NCBI RefSeq assembly: GCF_036324505.1
Contig: NC_086363.1
Coordinates: 8,237,155-8,301,154 of the forward strand
Direction: 5' to 3'
Source: Eleginops maclovinus
Lineage: Eukaryota; Chordata; Actinopteri; Perciformes; Eleginopidae
Length of the DNA stretch: 64,000 nucleotides
This document shows positions 1 through 28,321 of the stretch, one piece after another. Position 1 is the stretch's first letter. Every line of letters begins with the position of its first letter. The notes beneath the pieces are model-generated. The model did no database searches and was not told where the DNA came from. It saw nothing but the letters and a program-made list of their open reading frames with translations. Both the position numbers and the translations under genes were made by a program.

Positions 1-2839
1 CTTCCACTACAACAGTTCACCAGGCAGGAGACCCCAGAGGATGTCATGAGGAAACATTTGCAAGCTTCCTGTTCTGCGGGACAACCTTGAACTGAACAGA
101 GAGCAAGAGGGGACGAAGAGTTCGACGTTGTTGTGAGTGAAGAGGAAGCTGGATGGTGTTACCACAGTCAAAGCATCGGTATTAGAATCCATGCCAAAAA
201 ACACTTGCGGAAAGAGCTGGAAAGTAGGCTAACACAACCATCCATTTCCTGCTTGGGTTTTCCATTTAGATTTATTTCATTTCGTTAAAAAAATGGTTAT
301 TTTCATTTTTGGAATATGTGGTTGTCTCTAAAATGTAATAAAAACACATATATTCAAGTTACAATGACATACAACACAATTTGTAATGGAAAAGGCTGAT
401 TTTCTCTACTTAACACTTGTGCTTTTTATCTATTATCCCAACATAAAACCTAACCAAATAATGTTTTTGTCATTCCAGTCTGCCTTTTCAATTCACATCA
501 TCATACTATGTGTGGACTGTATTTCCCATGCACTTGTTTGAATAGGAAGAACTGATTTTGATTCACTAACCATAGCTTAAATGCACATTATAAACAAAAA
601 ATCTATGAGAATTTAAAGGATAATTTGACTAAGTTAAATAAAACTACCAAATAAATCAGAGTAAATATCTTTAAGACAAGTTAAAACAATGGCAATGGTG
701 TAAGTCTTGAGGTGGTTTAAAAATGTGGTGATGAAAAGGGTGTAGAGCATGAAATATTTTACATGCTGAACATATCATCATCATATCTCATGGACCGTGG
801 ACCACCAGGGTTTAGGGAGGCTCTGCGGTGTGGGAAATCTTACAGTAAGTCAGTGTCAAAGGGGTTATCTGCGTTCAATACTCCAGACTGATGCAGGAAT
901 CCTTCAAATCTGGCAAGTGAAATTCATCCACCAGCAGCCCCTCTACTGGTGGCATTTCTCCATTTTGAATCCAGATTCCAAAGTGATAGGAAAAAAACAC
1001 AGTAATACAGAGCGTGATGAAGCACGGCCAAGAGTATGTTGATACACACCCCATCCACCCTCACTGAGTTCACAGAGAGTTCATGTACTTCCTTTTTTTT
1101 AATCCGTTTTGAGGATTTATACATATAATTGGTGATATTGGGTTATTTAAATGATATGTTATCCCCTGAGAAAGTTGATATGGCAAACTTGATGGCAATT
1201 GCTTATTTACACATCCAACAGTATTGGAGCAACACAAGCATTTATTGGGGGATATGTTTCTGGCCTTGTGGCTCCATCTGACTGCTGAGCTGGTAGAGTA
1301 CAATTAGTTTTAGAGGTTTTTTCTACAAACAGCAGCCTGCTGTGCCAGAAACAAGTCTGTTGAGACTAGCGACATTTAACCAAACTCATTGTTTAGAGAA
1401 AACAGTCAGACTTCTACTACAGTTGACAGACTATCCTTGGTTTATTTGGAGTTCATGGATTCACCTTTATTACGCAAGGTGTTTGACAATGATAAATCAC
1501 CACTGTGAATTTGAGTGTGCTCTCCATTGCGCCTATAAAAAGTGATTTAGATAATCTAGCTAAATCCTGCTTGACTTTGTTGGGATGTCATCATGTATTA
1601 AGATCTTAACCGTTACTTTGATTTTACAATGTTCTAAAACCAATAAAAACTAAGCTGATCATTGAGAGTAAAAGGACCCAAGCAGTAAATTCTCTAGTGT
1701 TATCATCAAGTCTGAGGATGAATCTCTCTTTTATTATCTAGTTTTCTCACTAAATCAGAGCATAAATCCAGTTTATAACCTTAACCTTGATCATAACACT
1801 AGATAAACCTTGGAATAAAACAGAGAGCTGACTTGTTCAAGATTTTGTGATAAATTATACTTTTTCTAAACGTTGCTGTGGCATTATTTTTCAGTGCTGC
1901 CAGTTAAAAAAGGCATCAGGGAAAGAGCCTGAAAGGGAGGGAGCCGGAAAGAGGGGTACATGCATCCCAGCTGCAGAAGGAGGAAGAAGAGGGAGGTCGA
2001 GTTCCTGGCATACCTGAGAGTCAGTTAACAAACACACAGACGGGGAAGGGAGGGAACGAGACGAACAGATGGAAAACGAGCGGGGTGGAGAGGTGGATGG
2101 AGTAAAACGCACACAAGGCTCCCCGCTCCAGTGTTGTGAAACCCAACGCTCTGCTCACGCTGCATCTGCCCAGCTCACAGATGACAGCCTGTGTATCACC
2201 CTTATCCTTTTACCTGTTATTGCTCTCACACAGAAAAACCTTTCCCCAGTACACACAAATATAAGCTTTGATGAGCTTTGCCCGTCCATCACACACACAC
2301 ACACACGTAAATTCCACACATATTTCTGCAGCCAAAGTAAATGAGGACGGAAAGCGAGCAGCAGGAGAGATGGACAGATAAAAATGGAAATATTCAAGTA
2401 TGCTTTGACATTGAAGGGATTAGTGTGGTTTACTCTAAAGCATTCCAGGGGCTCTTAAGATTATCAATCAGCTTCCTTCCTCTCCCCCTGTGTTTTTTTT
2501 ACGCAATCTCTCCGACTGTTTCCTAGAAAGTTGCGCAGTGGCAAGACACCAGGGCAGCACAGTAAGTCAGTTAGAACAGAGCCAGAACCAGAACTGAGAT
2601 GAATGTAGGCCAAAGGTTGCAGCAGCAGGGGAGCAAGTTGAAGTTCATGACTGTGGAAAATTGTAAATTATAATTTAAGCTACCCTGCTAGGGAAGCTTA
2701 AGCATTAAATTCCACATCTGGCGCTTCTAGACTCTACAGTTAACATCTTGTTGTCTGTCATTCCCAAAGGTTTTGTGGTCTGCTTTAGCTTGTGTGTGTG
2801 TGTGTGACAGATCTGTATGCGTGAACTGTGAGTTCTTAC
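1..2839. other. mthfd1l intron, cut by the left window edge
   Basis: Both strands were scanned and no exon for the missing C-terminal third of mthfd1l (family motifs VTEAGFGAD, HGGGP) was found, so the next exon lies outside. Short AC and TG runs occur at 2291-2306 and 2791-2806. Nothing else seen. Confidence 0.75.
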
Positions 2840-19341
<16,502 letters not shown>

Positions 19342-21712
19342 GGCAAGTCTTTTTTTGTCGTGGCGTTTAAATTTTGCTGTCTGTGTGTCTTGCAGTGGTC
19401 GGCGAAGAATTCAAGCTCCAGGAGCAACAAAAAAAAGTTGAATCTGCAACAGGGTCCTGATGGAGGCACGCTGTCTTCAGGGAGAGTGGGATTGTTTAAA
19501 CTCGGCATGCTTTAACAAGCCACTGCTGAACAGCCCACACAAGTGACGCACTCATGGTGACTAACACAAGAACACAATCATTCAGCACAGTTTTAAGGAT
19601 TTCATAATTTCGCCATTGCAGTGTCAGTGTGGAACTATGTTAACTGAATGTTGAGAGCTATGGCTGAGATTTTGCCCACCGTTCTCGTTGATTTTCTAGC
19701 TGTTTTAAAAAATACAGATACGTTGTGTATTCAAATATAGTAGGTGTCCATCTCTTTTTTCTCACAAGTTCTACAATGTAATAATTTTCAAAGTAAACCA
19801 CATAACGTAAAGTATTTGTCTTCCCTATCGCAACGTTATTATTAAAGATAGCGAGCAGACTGTTTTGGCATGGGGTCTGTATTTTGCCACTAACTGAGCT
19901 TTCACATTTCCGATAAACACTTGAAAGCAGCATCCTCTGATGGTGTCGTTACCACCGCGCGCGTTCACGTGGTATATTTACATAGAGAGACTGGGGAAGT
20001 CAGTTCAGGCCACATGGGTTTATATACTATGATACAGTATACATTTATTGAAGACTATACTCAGTAAACAACAGGATGACCAATATACTTGGAATACATA
20101 TGATTGAAGTTCAACTAATATTTAAATACAAATAAAATAAACAATATTAAATACAAATAAAACAAATATTTAAGTTATTCCACACTCCCATTAAGCATTT
20201 TTGTTGGGGTAAAGCAATAATGCACTACTTCTTGCTGCAATGTGTATGTCTTTACATAACTTCACAGCCCAATAAACACACACAAACTCTCACACACATT
20301 AGTTGCTCCCTTGTGGAAGTGATATGGGCGTGGCTGAAGAAGTCTTGACATCAATTCACCTCAAATCGGTAGGCTTGCACCACCGTTACCGGCAGTTGAT
20401 GTTAACGTTGTCATAAATCTTTGTCAAAGACACGTTTTGGGTTTGCTTAAGATTTTCAAACAATTCCGATTTAATAGAACAAGAGGCCTACACTATGCAA
20501 TTGCCACTTCTCTGGCTCATACACACCAGCTGCTCTTTCTCCACCCAATTGACTCTGCTGACATGCAGCGTCACTGCAAAGGCCAAACTGATCGTAACCG
20601 ACCGGTCTTCATTCCTGAAGTCACATCATTACAGGCGCATGGCGTGGCGCAATCCATCCCTCAACAAAATCACAGTTGAATACCAGTTCTGGCTCCATAG
20701 ACTGCAGCTGTAGGGCTCTTTGTTCCTGTTCACAGCCCTGAGCAGTCGACTTCCCAACTGTAGGATGTTGTTGTGGCACCACGGCCACCTTACATTAAAA
20801 GACAAACTTTGATATCTGCGTGGACATAGGAGCACATCAGGTAATGATTTTTTTTTTTTTTTTTTTTGCCGTATTCAACGTAATTGAGAAAAATGTAGTC
20901 CAGAAATAAGGCGAAATTGAAGGAAATGTTGCGTTTTATACATGTTGTGTGTTGTCGTCTATCACGTAATGTGCCTGAGATACATGGGTTGATAGCTACT
21001 TGGAAGAAAAATAAGTCATGGCTTAATGTTAACATCATTTTGTTAAAATGAGACACTGCTTGTCAATATTAAGTGTTCATACATTTGATGACTTTATCCA
21101 TTAGATTTGATCATGTTTAAGGGCTTTTCTGAAATTGGTTGAAGATATCCAAAAGATCAGCTAAGAGTTCCTGAAGTTTGAGAAGTGTTGGTCAAGAAGC
21201 CTTTTAGACTTCCTTGTACTGATGTCCCAGCTGTTGTCTTTTTTTGTTTTCATGGGAAATATTGTATCTTATTATTATTGCTCAAACATGAGAGCCAGGG
21301 TACAAGGGTAGACCTATATCAGCTGATTCTGATTGCTCAGTAAGATTAGAAGTCCAAATTAATGTCTGGATAAAAGAGTCAGACACATCACAAGTTAAAA
21401 GAACTAGTTTGGTGAGGAGCACCACCTTTGACTATTCTTAGGAGAACCTGTTAGGCCGGTGCTAGGTGCGTGATGACAGAAGGCAGAAGGGAAGGCTTCT
21501 TAACAGTCATGCCAGATTAAATGAGAATGGGTGTGTTTGAACTTGCAAATGTTTTTTGTTTGGATTCTAAATGTTATCTGTGTTGCTTTTTTGTATTTAT
21601 TTTTATCAAGACATCTATGGTGAACACATTCTGATGGCTGTTGTTGTTTCCTCTTCACCAATGTGTGTTTTAGAAGAGCAAAGATAACCAGTAACCTTTA
21701 CTTGTTTTCCAG
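19342..21712. other. intergenic region between mthfd1l (minus) and stx11 copy 1 (plus)
   Basis: The divergent arrangement means both genes should have their promoters here. The area next to mthfd1l is relatively GC-rich; a CG-rich patch with CACGTG sits near 19953-19970. A poly-T run lies at about 20849-20868. A possible donor (cacatcag/gtaatg) at 20841 could end a non-coding first exon of stx11, but this is only inference. No coding exon found. Confidence 0.6.
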
Positions 21713-21719
21713 CCCAACC

Positions 21720-22628
21720 ATGAGGGACAGACTGAGCAAACTGCAGGAAATTTCCAGCGAACCCGTGGAGCATATGGAGATGGAGATGGAGTACGCGGAG
21801 TCCACTGTCTCCGAGTCCTTCAGTAACGTGGACCTGGAGGAGGAGTTGACGCATGAGGCTGTGGTGTTTGACAACAGCCCCGCTCTGGATGAGGTCTTTT
21901 CCCAGTCGCAGGACATCCATAGAGAGGTCCAGCTCATCCGACTGGATATCAAAAGGCTTCGCGAGCATAACTCCCGCATGGTCGGTGGGGTCACCACCAT
22001 GAGCACTATCAAAAGGGACTCAAACGCTATTGGTGCTGACATAAAGTCTCGAGCTGAGGAGGTGCTGGCACGCCTGCAGGTCATGGAAGGCAAGGCACAA
22101 AAGCTTGATGAAGAATATGGCTCACATTCTGCTGTAACACGAATTGCAAGAACCCAGTATGCTAGCCTCAGCAATGGTTTCCGCGACACCATGTTTGACT
22201 ATAATGAGGCTGAGATGAGCCATCGAGACAACTGTAAAGCCCAGATCCAGAGGCAAATGGAGATAGTGGGACGCGAAGTGTCAGGAGAGGAGCTGGAGGA
22301 GATGATAGAGAAAGGTCAGTTGAACATCTTTAATGACAACATTATGGCTGAAGGTAAAACGGCTCGATCAGCTCTGTCACAGATTGAGAAACGCCACCAA
22401 GAGTTGATTGACCTGGAGTCGCGTATCCAAGGCATCCATGATATTTTCCTGGACATTGCCCTGCTGGTGGAGGAGCAGGGCCCCATGTTGAACGCCATCC
22501 AAACGAACGTGCAGAAGACGGACGAAGGCATACAGGAGGCCCTCGTTAAACTCGGCAGGGCAAAACGTCATGACAAAAACAACCCCTTTAGAAAGATGTT
22601 TTGCAGCTGTTTCCCATGCGTTGACTAA
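21720..22628 (+). CDS. stx11: syntaxin-11-like Q-SNARE, tandem copy 1
   Basis: Predicted 302 residues, close to human STX11 (287). Syntaxin 11 is a Qa-type SNARE used in late endosome and lytic-granule fusion in immune cells. The start MRDRLSKLQEISSE matches human MKDRLAELLDLS and follows a splice acceptor (ttgttttccag, exon from 21713), so the coding region is a single exon after an untranslated first exon. An in-frame ATG at 21663 lies upstream of that acceptor and was rejected. Helical N-terminal domain with SIKRDTNSI-like TIKRDSNAI, then conserved HSAVTRIARTQY and RDNCKAQIQRQMEIVG. SNARE motif about residues 225-285, zero-layer glutamine Q253 in LVEEQGPML. There is no transmembrane helix; the end MFCSCFPCVD has cysteines 295, 297 and 300, likely palmitoylation sites as in the family. 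Confidence 0.95.
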   Translation: MRDRLSKLQEISSEPVEHMEMEMEYAESTVSESFSNVDLEEELTHEAVVFDNSPALDEVFSQSQDIHREVQLIRLDIKRLREHNSRMVGGVTTMSTIKRDSNAIGADIKSRAEEVLARLQVMEGKAQKLDEEYGSHSAVTRIARTQYASLSNGFRDTMFDYNEAEMSHRDNCKAQIQRQMEIVGREVSGEELEEMIEKGQLNIFNDNIMAEGKTARSALSQIEKRHQELIDLESRIQGIHDIFLDIALLVEEQGPMLNAIQTNVQKTDEGIQEALVKLGRAKRHDKNNPFRKMFCSCFPCVD

Positions 22629-22811
22629 TGACTGTAAAGTACAAACAGGGGTAGAGTGATTTGCGAAATTAAAATGCTATCTAGACAAGGAAAAGTTGGG
22701 AATTTCAAGAACGTTTTCTGTATGTTTCAACTGTACAAACTTCATATTGTCATAAAGTCTTTATTGTTATTGCCTGTAGATTTAAAGATAATAATACAAA
22801 CCAGGATTCAA

Positions 22812-22817
22812 AATAAA
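22812..22817 (+). promoter_or_regulatory. candidate poly(A) signal of stx11 copy 1
   Basis: AATAAA about 185 bases after the stop codon. It is the first canonical hexamer downstream; the cleavage site is not determined. Confidence 0.45.
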
Positions 22818-23889
22818 GGTCTGATGAAGGTTAAAACTATTGTGTCTATATTGAGAGGCAAGGGTAAAATATTTAAATATTGTATTTAAGTGATCCCTTG
22901 ATGTCTGTAATGTTTGATATCTCAAATCCAAATTCATTACCCCATGATGCAGGTCGGATAGAGACATCGAGCAACTAGTATTTGAAAATATTGTTCATGT
23001 TTTAATGTCTGCTGATTCCACATGTCAGGGATGTAATCACATAGAAGAATGCAATGACTGCAATATGTAAGTTCATGTAAACTAATTGTTTCTGAGATGA
23101 TATTTTCTCATGTCTGATGAAGCCTTTTAGCTCATTAAATGTGTCACTTCATCTCAATTCCTTGGACTTACGGCTGAAAGAAGTTGTATAGGTTATTGAT
23201 TTTTGATGAAATTGTTCATATATTCTGCATTCTTCTCTATATATAAATTATAAAAATATTGGGTCAATAGAAACCAGCCATTTTGTGTTGCATGTTGTCC
23301 ACATTGCATAACACTTATCCCCATCTCCCATTATTCTCATATCTTTACTGTACCTGGATCTGTTACATTACACTGCTATTTTATGATTGTAAGTACAGTA
23401 TGATAATACCTTTCTTTTATGGTGTCATATATTACATAAATAGTTATATTAAAGATGTCTGTGAGTCTGGCTTTATTCTTGTTTAAACATTCATTTTACA
23501 TCAACATAACATAATGAACTGTTGAGATAGGTAGATAGATAATAACTGCTAAAAGAGTTTGGTCGCAACAGCCATGACAAATTTAACCAGTTGCATTAGG
23601 AAGTGTAATTTACTAAGTAAAATAATGCCACACAGTAAGACTTCACTTACATAAAAGTGCTAAAAATGAACGGCTAAATGTTCTCAAAGTATTTGATTAA
23701 AAGTACTTGTTGGAAAGAATATTCACTTTGGAAGAATTATAACATATGTATTATGTTACTGGAATATTATCATTAATCATTTAACACGTAAGCAGCACTT
23801 TAATGTTACAAGCTAGAGTTGCAGCATATTCGCTGTGGGATAGTTTAATTTATATTACAGGATCATATTTTAATAGTTCATCAAATGGT

Positions 23890-23915
23890 TTGTTTGTTTG
23901 TTTGTTTGTTTGTTT
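23890..23915. repeat. (GTTT)n simple repeat
   Basis: About six tandem GTTT units read directly from the sequence. Confidence 0.9.
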
Positions 23916-23999
23916 AATCTAAATCTGTAAATTACTGTTACTGTAGTAAAAAGCACTACCTGTCTCTCCAGATTTAGTAGAAACATACAATTGAAATAC

Positions 24000-24075
24000 C
24001 ATATCTCAAGTCAATGTACCTGAAAATTGCACTAAAGTTCAGTACTTGATTAAATGTACTTAGTTTCCACCACTG
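24000..24075 (-). repeat. fragment of a dispersed fish repeat ending TTTCCACCACTG
   Basis: Read on the minus strand it begins CAGTGGTGGAAACTAAGTAC and continues with ATTTAATCAAGTACTGAA. This closely resembles the terminus of a very common teleost interspersed repeat that I recognise by sequence but cannot name. The left limit is uncertain. Confidence 0.5.
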
Positions 24076-24167
24076 TAATTATAAACGCTAGCATGTTCAA
24101 GGTTCACAAATCAGGCCTGAGCCTTTTAAATCATCCAGGGCCAGACACACAGACACGTACACAGACA

Positions 24168-24329
<162 letters not shown>

Positions 24330-25513
24330 TAATCACTTTACAAACTTATGGCAGCTAGCACTGCATTAGCCCAGTGGTGCACATCAGTTATTTAGGTATA
24401 ATTCCTCAGATTTCCTCAATAACCTTTTCATGAACACACTGAATGTTGTCGAAGCACTATTTTCTTCCTGAAGTAAAAAGTAAATGGACCAAGTAGAAAA
24501 ATGCATCTACATTCAAGGAAGTATTGTGTGTTGCAGTAGGAATGCCCATGTTGGTCACCTGAAGAGGGGCGTCAGTCATGGAGAGGCTGAACACAAAGCA
24601 ACCAGCCAACTTCCTTTATCAGAATAAGATACATTGCTCTGGCAACCAGGAACAAATAAATCAGCAAAATACACTTAGAAGGATTTTCCTTGCTTCCTGA
24701 TTTTGTGGGAGCCACTCACAAGAGGTAAGACAGTTTTAATTTACAGCATTTGGGGGTTTTATGTGTATAGCAGACCATCTGGTAACCAGTAGATTAACTG
24801 GACATAAATAGTGCAGAACGATGGGGCTAATTTAATGAACATAAAGAAGACAGTATATCATAAATAATTGTTTCACACATGGTGACAATTGTGAATTTAT
24901 ATTCGATATGTCTGACATGAGGAAAATAGATTTTCTTCGGTCTATTAAGAGAATGAGACTGTATGATATAAAATATATTAAAGCAAGAACCACACATTTT
25001 AATGGTTTAGCAACATTTAATTTACAAAAAATAAATTACTAGAGAACTTCTAAAAAATCGTCTAACTATGTGTCCCCACTTTCAATGGAAATATCTACTT
25101 TTCAACAAGACAGTGCCTTCCTTGTTCCTGGTTTAAAGAAATCCTTTGAGCTGTCACTGCTGTCATTGTTGTAAAAGTAGAACATACTGCAGAGAAACTG
25201 ACCCAATATTGTTGCAGAAGTTATATATAACCCTAACAGGTTAGCTCTGTATGTGGTTTAGTTTCCCTGGGTAAATGAAATGTGAACCTATTCATGTTGT
25301 CATCAGGTTACGCAATATTAAATGTCAATTATTACATTTTCACATCATCTGAATTGAAGGTTATACCAAAACGAGTATGCCTAAAACCCAACATGTCGAA
25401 CCTGAAACACAGGTTTCAGTACACACCTTGATACTATGAAAATCAACATATTCCCTAAATAAATAAAATGCATTTCACAATAAAGAAAAACAAAAATTAC
25501 AATAGCCAAGAGA

Positions 25514-25562
25514 TAGTCTAGATAAGATAGACAATAAGATAAGATAAGATTTATCTTTATTA
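25514..25562. repeat. GATA/AAGATA-rich low-complexity patch
   Basis: Repeated AGATA and AAGATA units followed by TTTATCTTTATT, forming a small inverted match. It may be a relic of an interspersed repeat end; no family assigned. Confidence 0.5.
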
Positions 25563-25842
25563 AATGAAATGATTAAATATTACCAAAAAATGCAGTCAAG
25601 CCACATTTTGAACTGAATTGACAGGAAATAAAGACATTTATAAATGTTTAACCATGTGATTGATCATTAGACCTATGGTTAGCAATCCTTTCTAATGGAA
25701 TTGTATTTTAAACACAAAAGTACACCAGAACCAAAGCTAGACTCTTGTAAGACACTTCAAATAAAAGCATCACCTAAATGTAATGTAGACATGAAATGAG
25801 CACAATTACCAACATCTGTTTTGCATGGGTCTCTCAGGCAGG

Positions 25843-26745
25843 ATGCGGGACATGCTGGAGAGGCTGCAAACCATCAGTGAGGGGCAAGACGACGACGAGT
25901 CAGACTGCTACGAACCTGAGTATGATGTAGACAAGGTGACTCTGTCTCAAGAGGCAGTGGTGTTTGAGAATTCCTCTGACATTGACAACATCCTGGGGGA
26001 GGCCCACTTAATAAGAAAGGACATTTCACTGCTCCAGTCAGAGATACAGCGTCTGAGCACACACAATGAACGCTTTGGCACCTCTGTGCGGCGTCTAACC
26101 TTGCTCAAAAAGGACTCTGAATCCATCGCTAGGGGTATCCAGCAACGTGGGGAGGACCTTTATTGCCACCTTCAGGCTCTAGGTAAGAAGAGCGGCCAAC
26201 TGGATGAGAAAAAAGGTCCCAATGCAACTGTGAGTCGCATTGCCCGAGCTCAGTATGACACACTGACCCGTGCCTTCCATGATGCCATAAGTGATTATAA
26301 TAAGGCAGAAGAGATGCAGAGGCACACATGTCGGGGGAGGATCCAGAGGCAGGCCTCTATAATGGGAACTGAAATCACTGATGACCAGCTGGACGTGATG
26401 GTGGAAAAAGGTGGTGAGGGATGGGCTGAGCTGTCCCAGAGCCTGGAGACCAAAGATGCACGCTCGTCCCGCTGGGCAATGTGTGAGATCAAAGGCCAAC
26501 ACAAGGAGCTGGTAGAGCTGGAGGTCCGGCTGAAGGAGGTCCATTCACTGTTCCTGCAAATGGCCATGCTGATGGAGGAGCAGGGATCCATGCTTAATAA
26601 CATTGAGGCAAATGTGTGTTGCACTCAGGAATACGTTGACAAAATCAACGTTAACATAAAGACGGCCATAAAGTACAAGAGGAAGAATCCTTTTCAGCAA
26701 TGTTGTCCCTGTCTACCCTGTTGGAGACACAACCAAACTCTTTAG
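25843..26745 (+). CDS. stx11: syntaxin-11-like Q-SNARE, tandem copy 2
   Basis: Predicted 300 residues from ATG at 25843, beginning MRDMLERLQTISEG in the family pattern. The upstream in-frame ATG at 25825 precedes the probable acceptor (gggtctctcag), so it is likely intronic. Conserved features: acidic N-terminus, LLKKDSESIARG, ATVSRIARAQYDTL, RGRIQRQASIMG. The SNARE motif is about 223-283, with zero-layer Q247 in LMEEQGSML. C-terminal cysteines 287, 288, 290 and 293 replace a membrane anchor, but the chain continues for seven more residues (WRHNQTL), unlike copy 1. A Cys pair (259-260) lies inside the SNARE helix. The sequence is intact and clearly diverged from copy 1, about 3.2 kb upstream in the same orientation; it is probably an old tandem duplicate. 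Zebrafish carries a similar stx11b.1/stx11b.2 pair, as I recall. Confidence 0.93.
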   Translation: MRDMLERLQTISEGQDDDESDCYEPEYDVDKVTLSQEAVVFENSSDIDNILGEAHLIRKDISLLQSEIQRLSTHNERFGTSVRRLTLLKKDSESIARGIQQRGEDLYCHLQALGKKSGQLDEKKGPNATVSRIARAQYDTLTRAFHDAISDYNKAEEMQRHTCRGRIQRQASIMGTEITDDQLDVMVEKGGEGWAELSQSLETKDARSSRWAMCEIKGQHKELVELEVRLKEVHSLFLQMAMLMEEQGSMLNNIEANVCCTQEYVDKINVNIKTAIKYKRKNPFQQCCPCLPCWRHNQTL

Positions 26746-26796
26746 GGCTTATTTTTACATTGGCCAACTAAGATGTTATTGATCATTTAAAAGTTA

Positions 26797-26802
26797 AATA
26801 AA
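26797..26802 (+). promoter_or_regulatory. candidate poly(A) signal of stx11 copy 2
   Basis: AATAAA about 50 bases after the stop. Further hexamers are at 26911-26916 and 26926-26931, so alternative ends are possible. Confidence 0.45.
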
Positions 26803-28218
26803 CATTTGCCTGGGTAAGAGGTGATGGACGGTTGAAAAAATATGTTTGTACATTTTAAAAGGATGTCATTTAAATTTGAAAGGAAATGTTTAAGCAGCTC
26901 ACTGACACAAAATAAATACTGTTGTAATAAATCAAAAGTTTGTTGTCCTTGGAAGAAAATCAACAGTAAGTTGGGTTACGAGGTTAAGAAGTGCAATTGG
27001 TTTTAGAAATGTTGAAGAATTGGATTCTTGTGTGATGTGTTGTATTAAGGGTGGAGAGCAATAAAATGTGTCTGAAAACATACATTAAATAATCAGGTAT
27101 GAAACAATTTGAAATGCTATAGATGAAGTTTGGCTCCAATGCTAATTTGACGTGGTAGGGCATGAGAGACAGCATGGGGGAAAAAAGGTATGCAACAAAT
27201 ACCTTAAAGAGAAGAAACATTGAGTTCACATGGAGATGTTAAACACCAGAAATGGCACTATACAGTAAAAAAAAAAGAAGAGAAAATTAAACCATATGGC
27301 TCTTCCAGTTTATTCTTTACATCAGCTTAGCTGTTTTTTATTTTTATTATTATTTATTTTAGATTGGAGAAAAAAATGTGAGTTTTATTTGAGCCCATGG
27401 CATAACTTTAACTATTTTTAAATGTTTTGTGATATTTGTTAATTTAGTTATATCTCAAACTGTAAGCTCATAAAAAAAGGCAAATTATGCAAACAAATGA
27501 TTTGTTTAGGAGTGAATCAGTTCAGTCATGCACTTATCCTATTTCTTTGTGAAAAAACAACCATCCATGACAATCTGCAACTCTTTCAAAGTCCAATTTA
27601 ATGTGCTAGGGGCAAAACGCTCTTAGCATTTGTTCTTGGTGTGTTCTGTACTATATTGAATAATAGGACCATGTTTGTATTGCAGCCATTTGATTAAAAC
27701 GAATATGAAACATAATACACACAGGGCTATCAGCTGAGATAATAAAGGTTCTAAAATTGGATGTTGTAAAAAGAATGTAGAATTGATTAAAAAGTATAAT
27801 GTTTTCCTCTTAAATTGCAGCGGAGAGAAGGCGGAGTCTGAGAATAGTGAGTATTATTACGATTTACGTTGTTTTAGCTTGAGTTGGTGACACGAAACCT
27901 TTCAGAAGTTAGTCTTACTAGGAGCACACAAACCCAAATTATGCGGTAGAATGTGTTCTATACATCAGTGTTTTAGTTTCAACGTATGACATGAGCACGT
28001 TTGCTCCAGTATGCTATTCCTAAAGTTAGCTGCAGCTAGCTGCTAACACTGCGCTAGCATCATAGCTAGCAACTATGGCTATCCACATAAAGCTACTTGC
28101 GACGCATTGTCAATACGCTTCGCATCTGAATATGAAACACAGATAATATACATGTATACACGTGGGTATGCATTCCTCTTAGATTTGATCTAGAAAAGTG
28201 TCGGAACGCGGTGTATAC
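26803..28218. other. intergenic DNA between stx11 copy 2 and the tRNA gene
   Basis: AT-rich. The last 200 bp before the tRNA are less AT-rich and contain several GCTAGC/TAGCTA motifs (28022-28080). No gene supported. Confidence 0.6.
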
Positions 28219-28301
28219 ACCAGGATGGCCGAGTGGTTAAGGCGTTGGACTTAAGATCCAATGGACATATGTCCGCGTGGGTTCGAACCCCACTCCTGGT
28301 A
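28219..28301 (+). tRNA. tRNA-Leu (anticodon UAA)
   Basis: An 83-base cloverleaf. Acceptor stem ACCAGGA (28219-28225) pairs perfectly with TCCTGGT (28294-28300), with discriminator A at 28301. Anticodon stem TTGGA/TCCAA encloses loop CTTAAGA, so the anticodon is TAA (28252-28254). A long variable arm GGACATATGTCC marks a type II tRNA, as expected for leucine. Internal promoter: A box TGGCCGAGTGG at 28226-28236 and B box GGTTCGAACCC at 28280-28290, both near consensus. No intron. It stands alone rather than in a cluster, and all stems look intact, so it is probably functional. Confidence 0.97.
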
Positions 28302-28305
28302 TATG

Positions 28306-28321
28306 TTTTAGTGTTTTTTTT
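28306..28321 (+). terminator. RNA polymerase III terminator for tRNA-Leu
   Basis: TTTT at 28306-28309, then eight T at 28314-28321, directly after the tRNA 3' end. Confidence 0.85.

Noticed and set aside
21663..21719. Upstream in-frame ATG extending stx11 copy 1 by 19 residues
   Set aside because: It lies before a strong splice acceptor (ttgttttccag at 21712), and the downstream ATG matches the family N-terminus.
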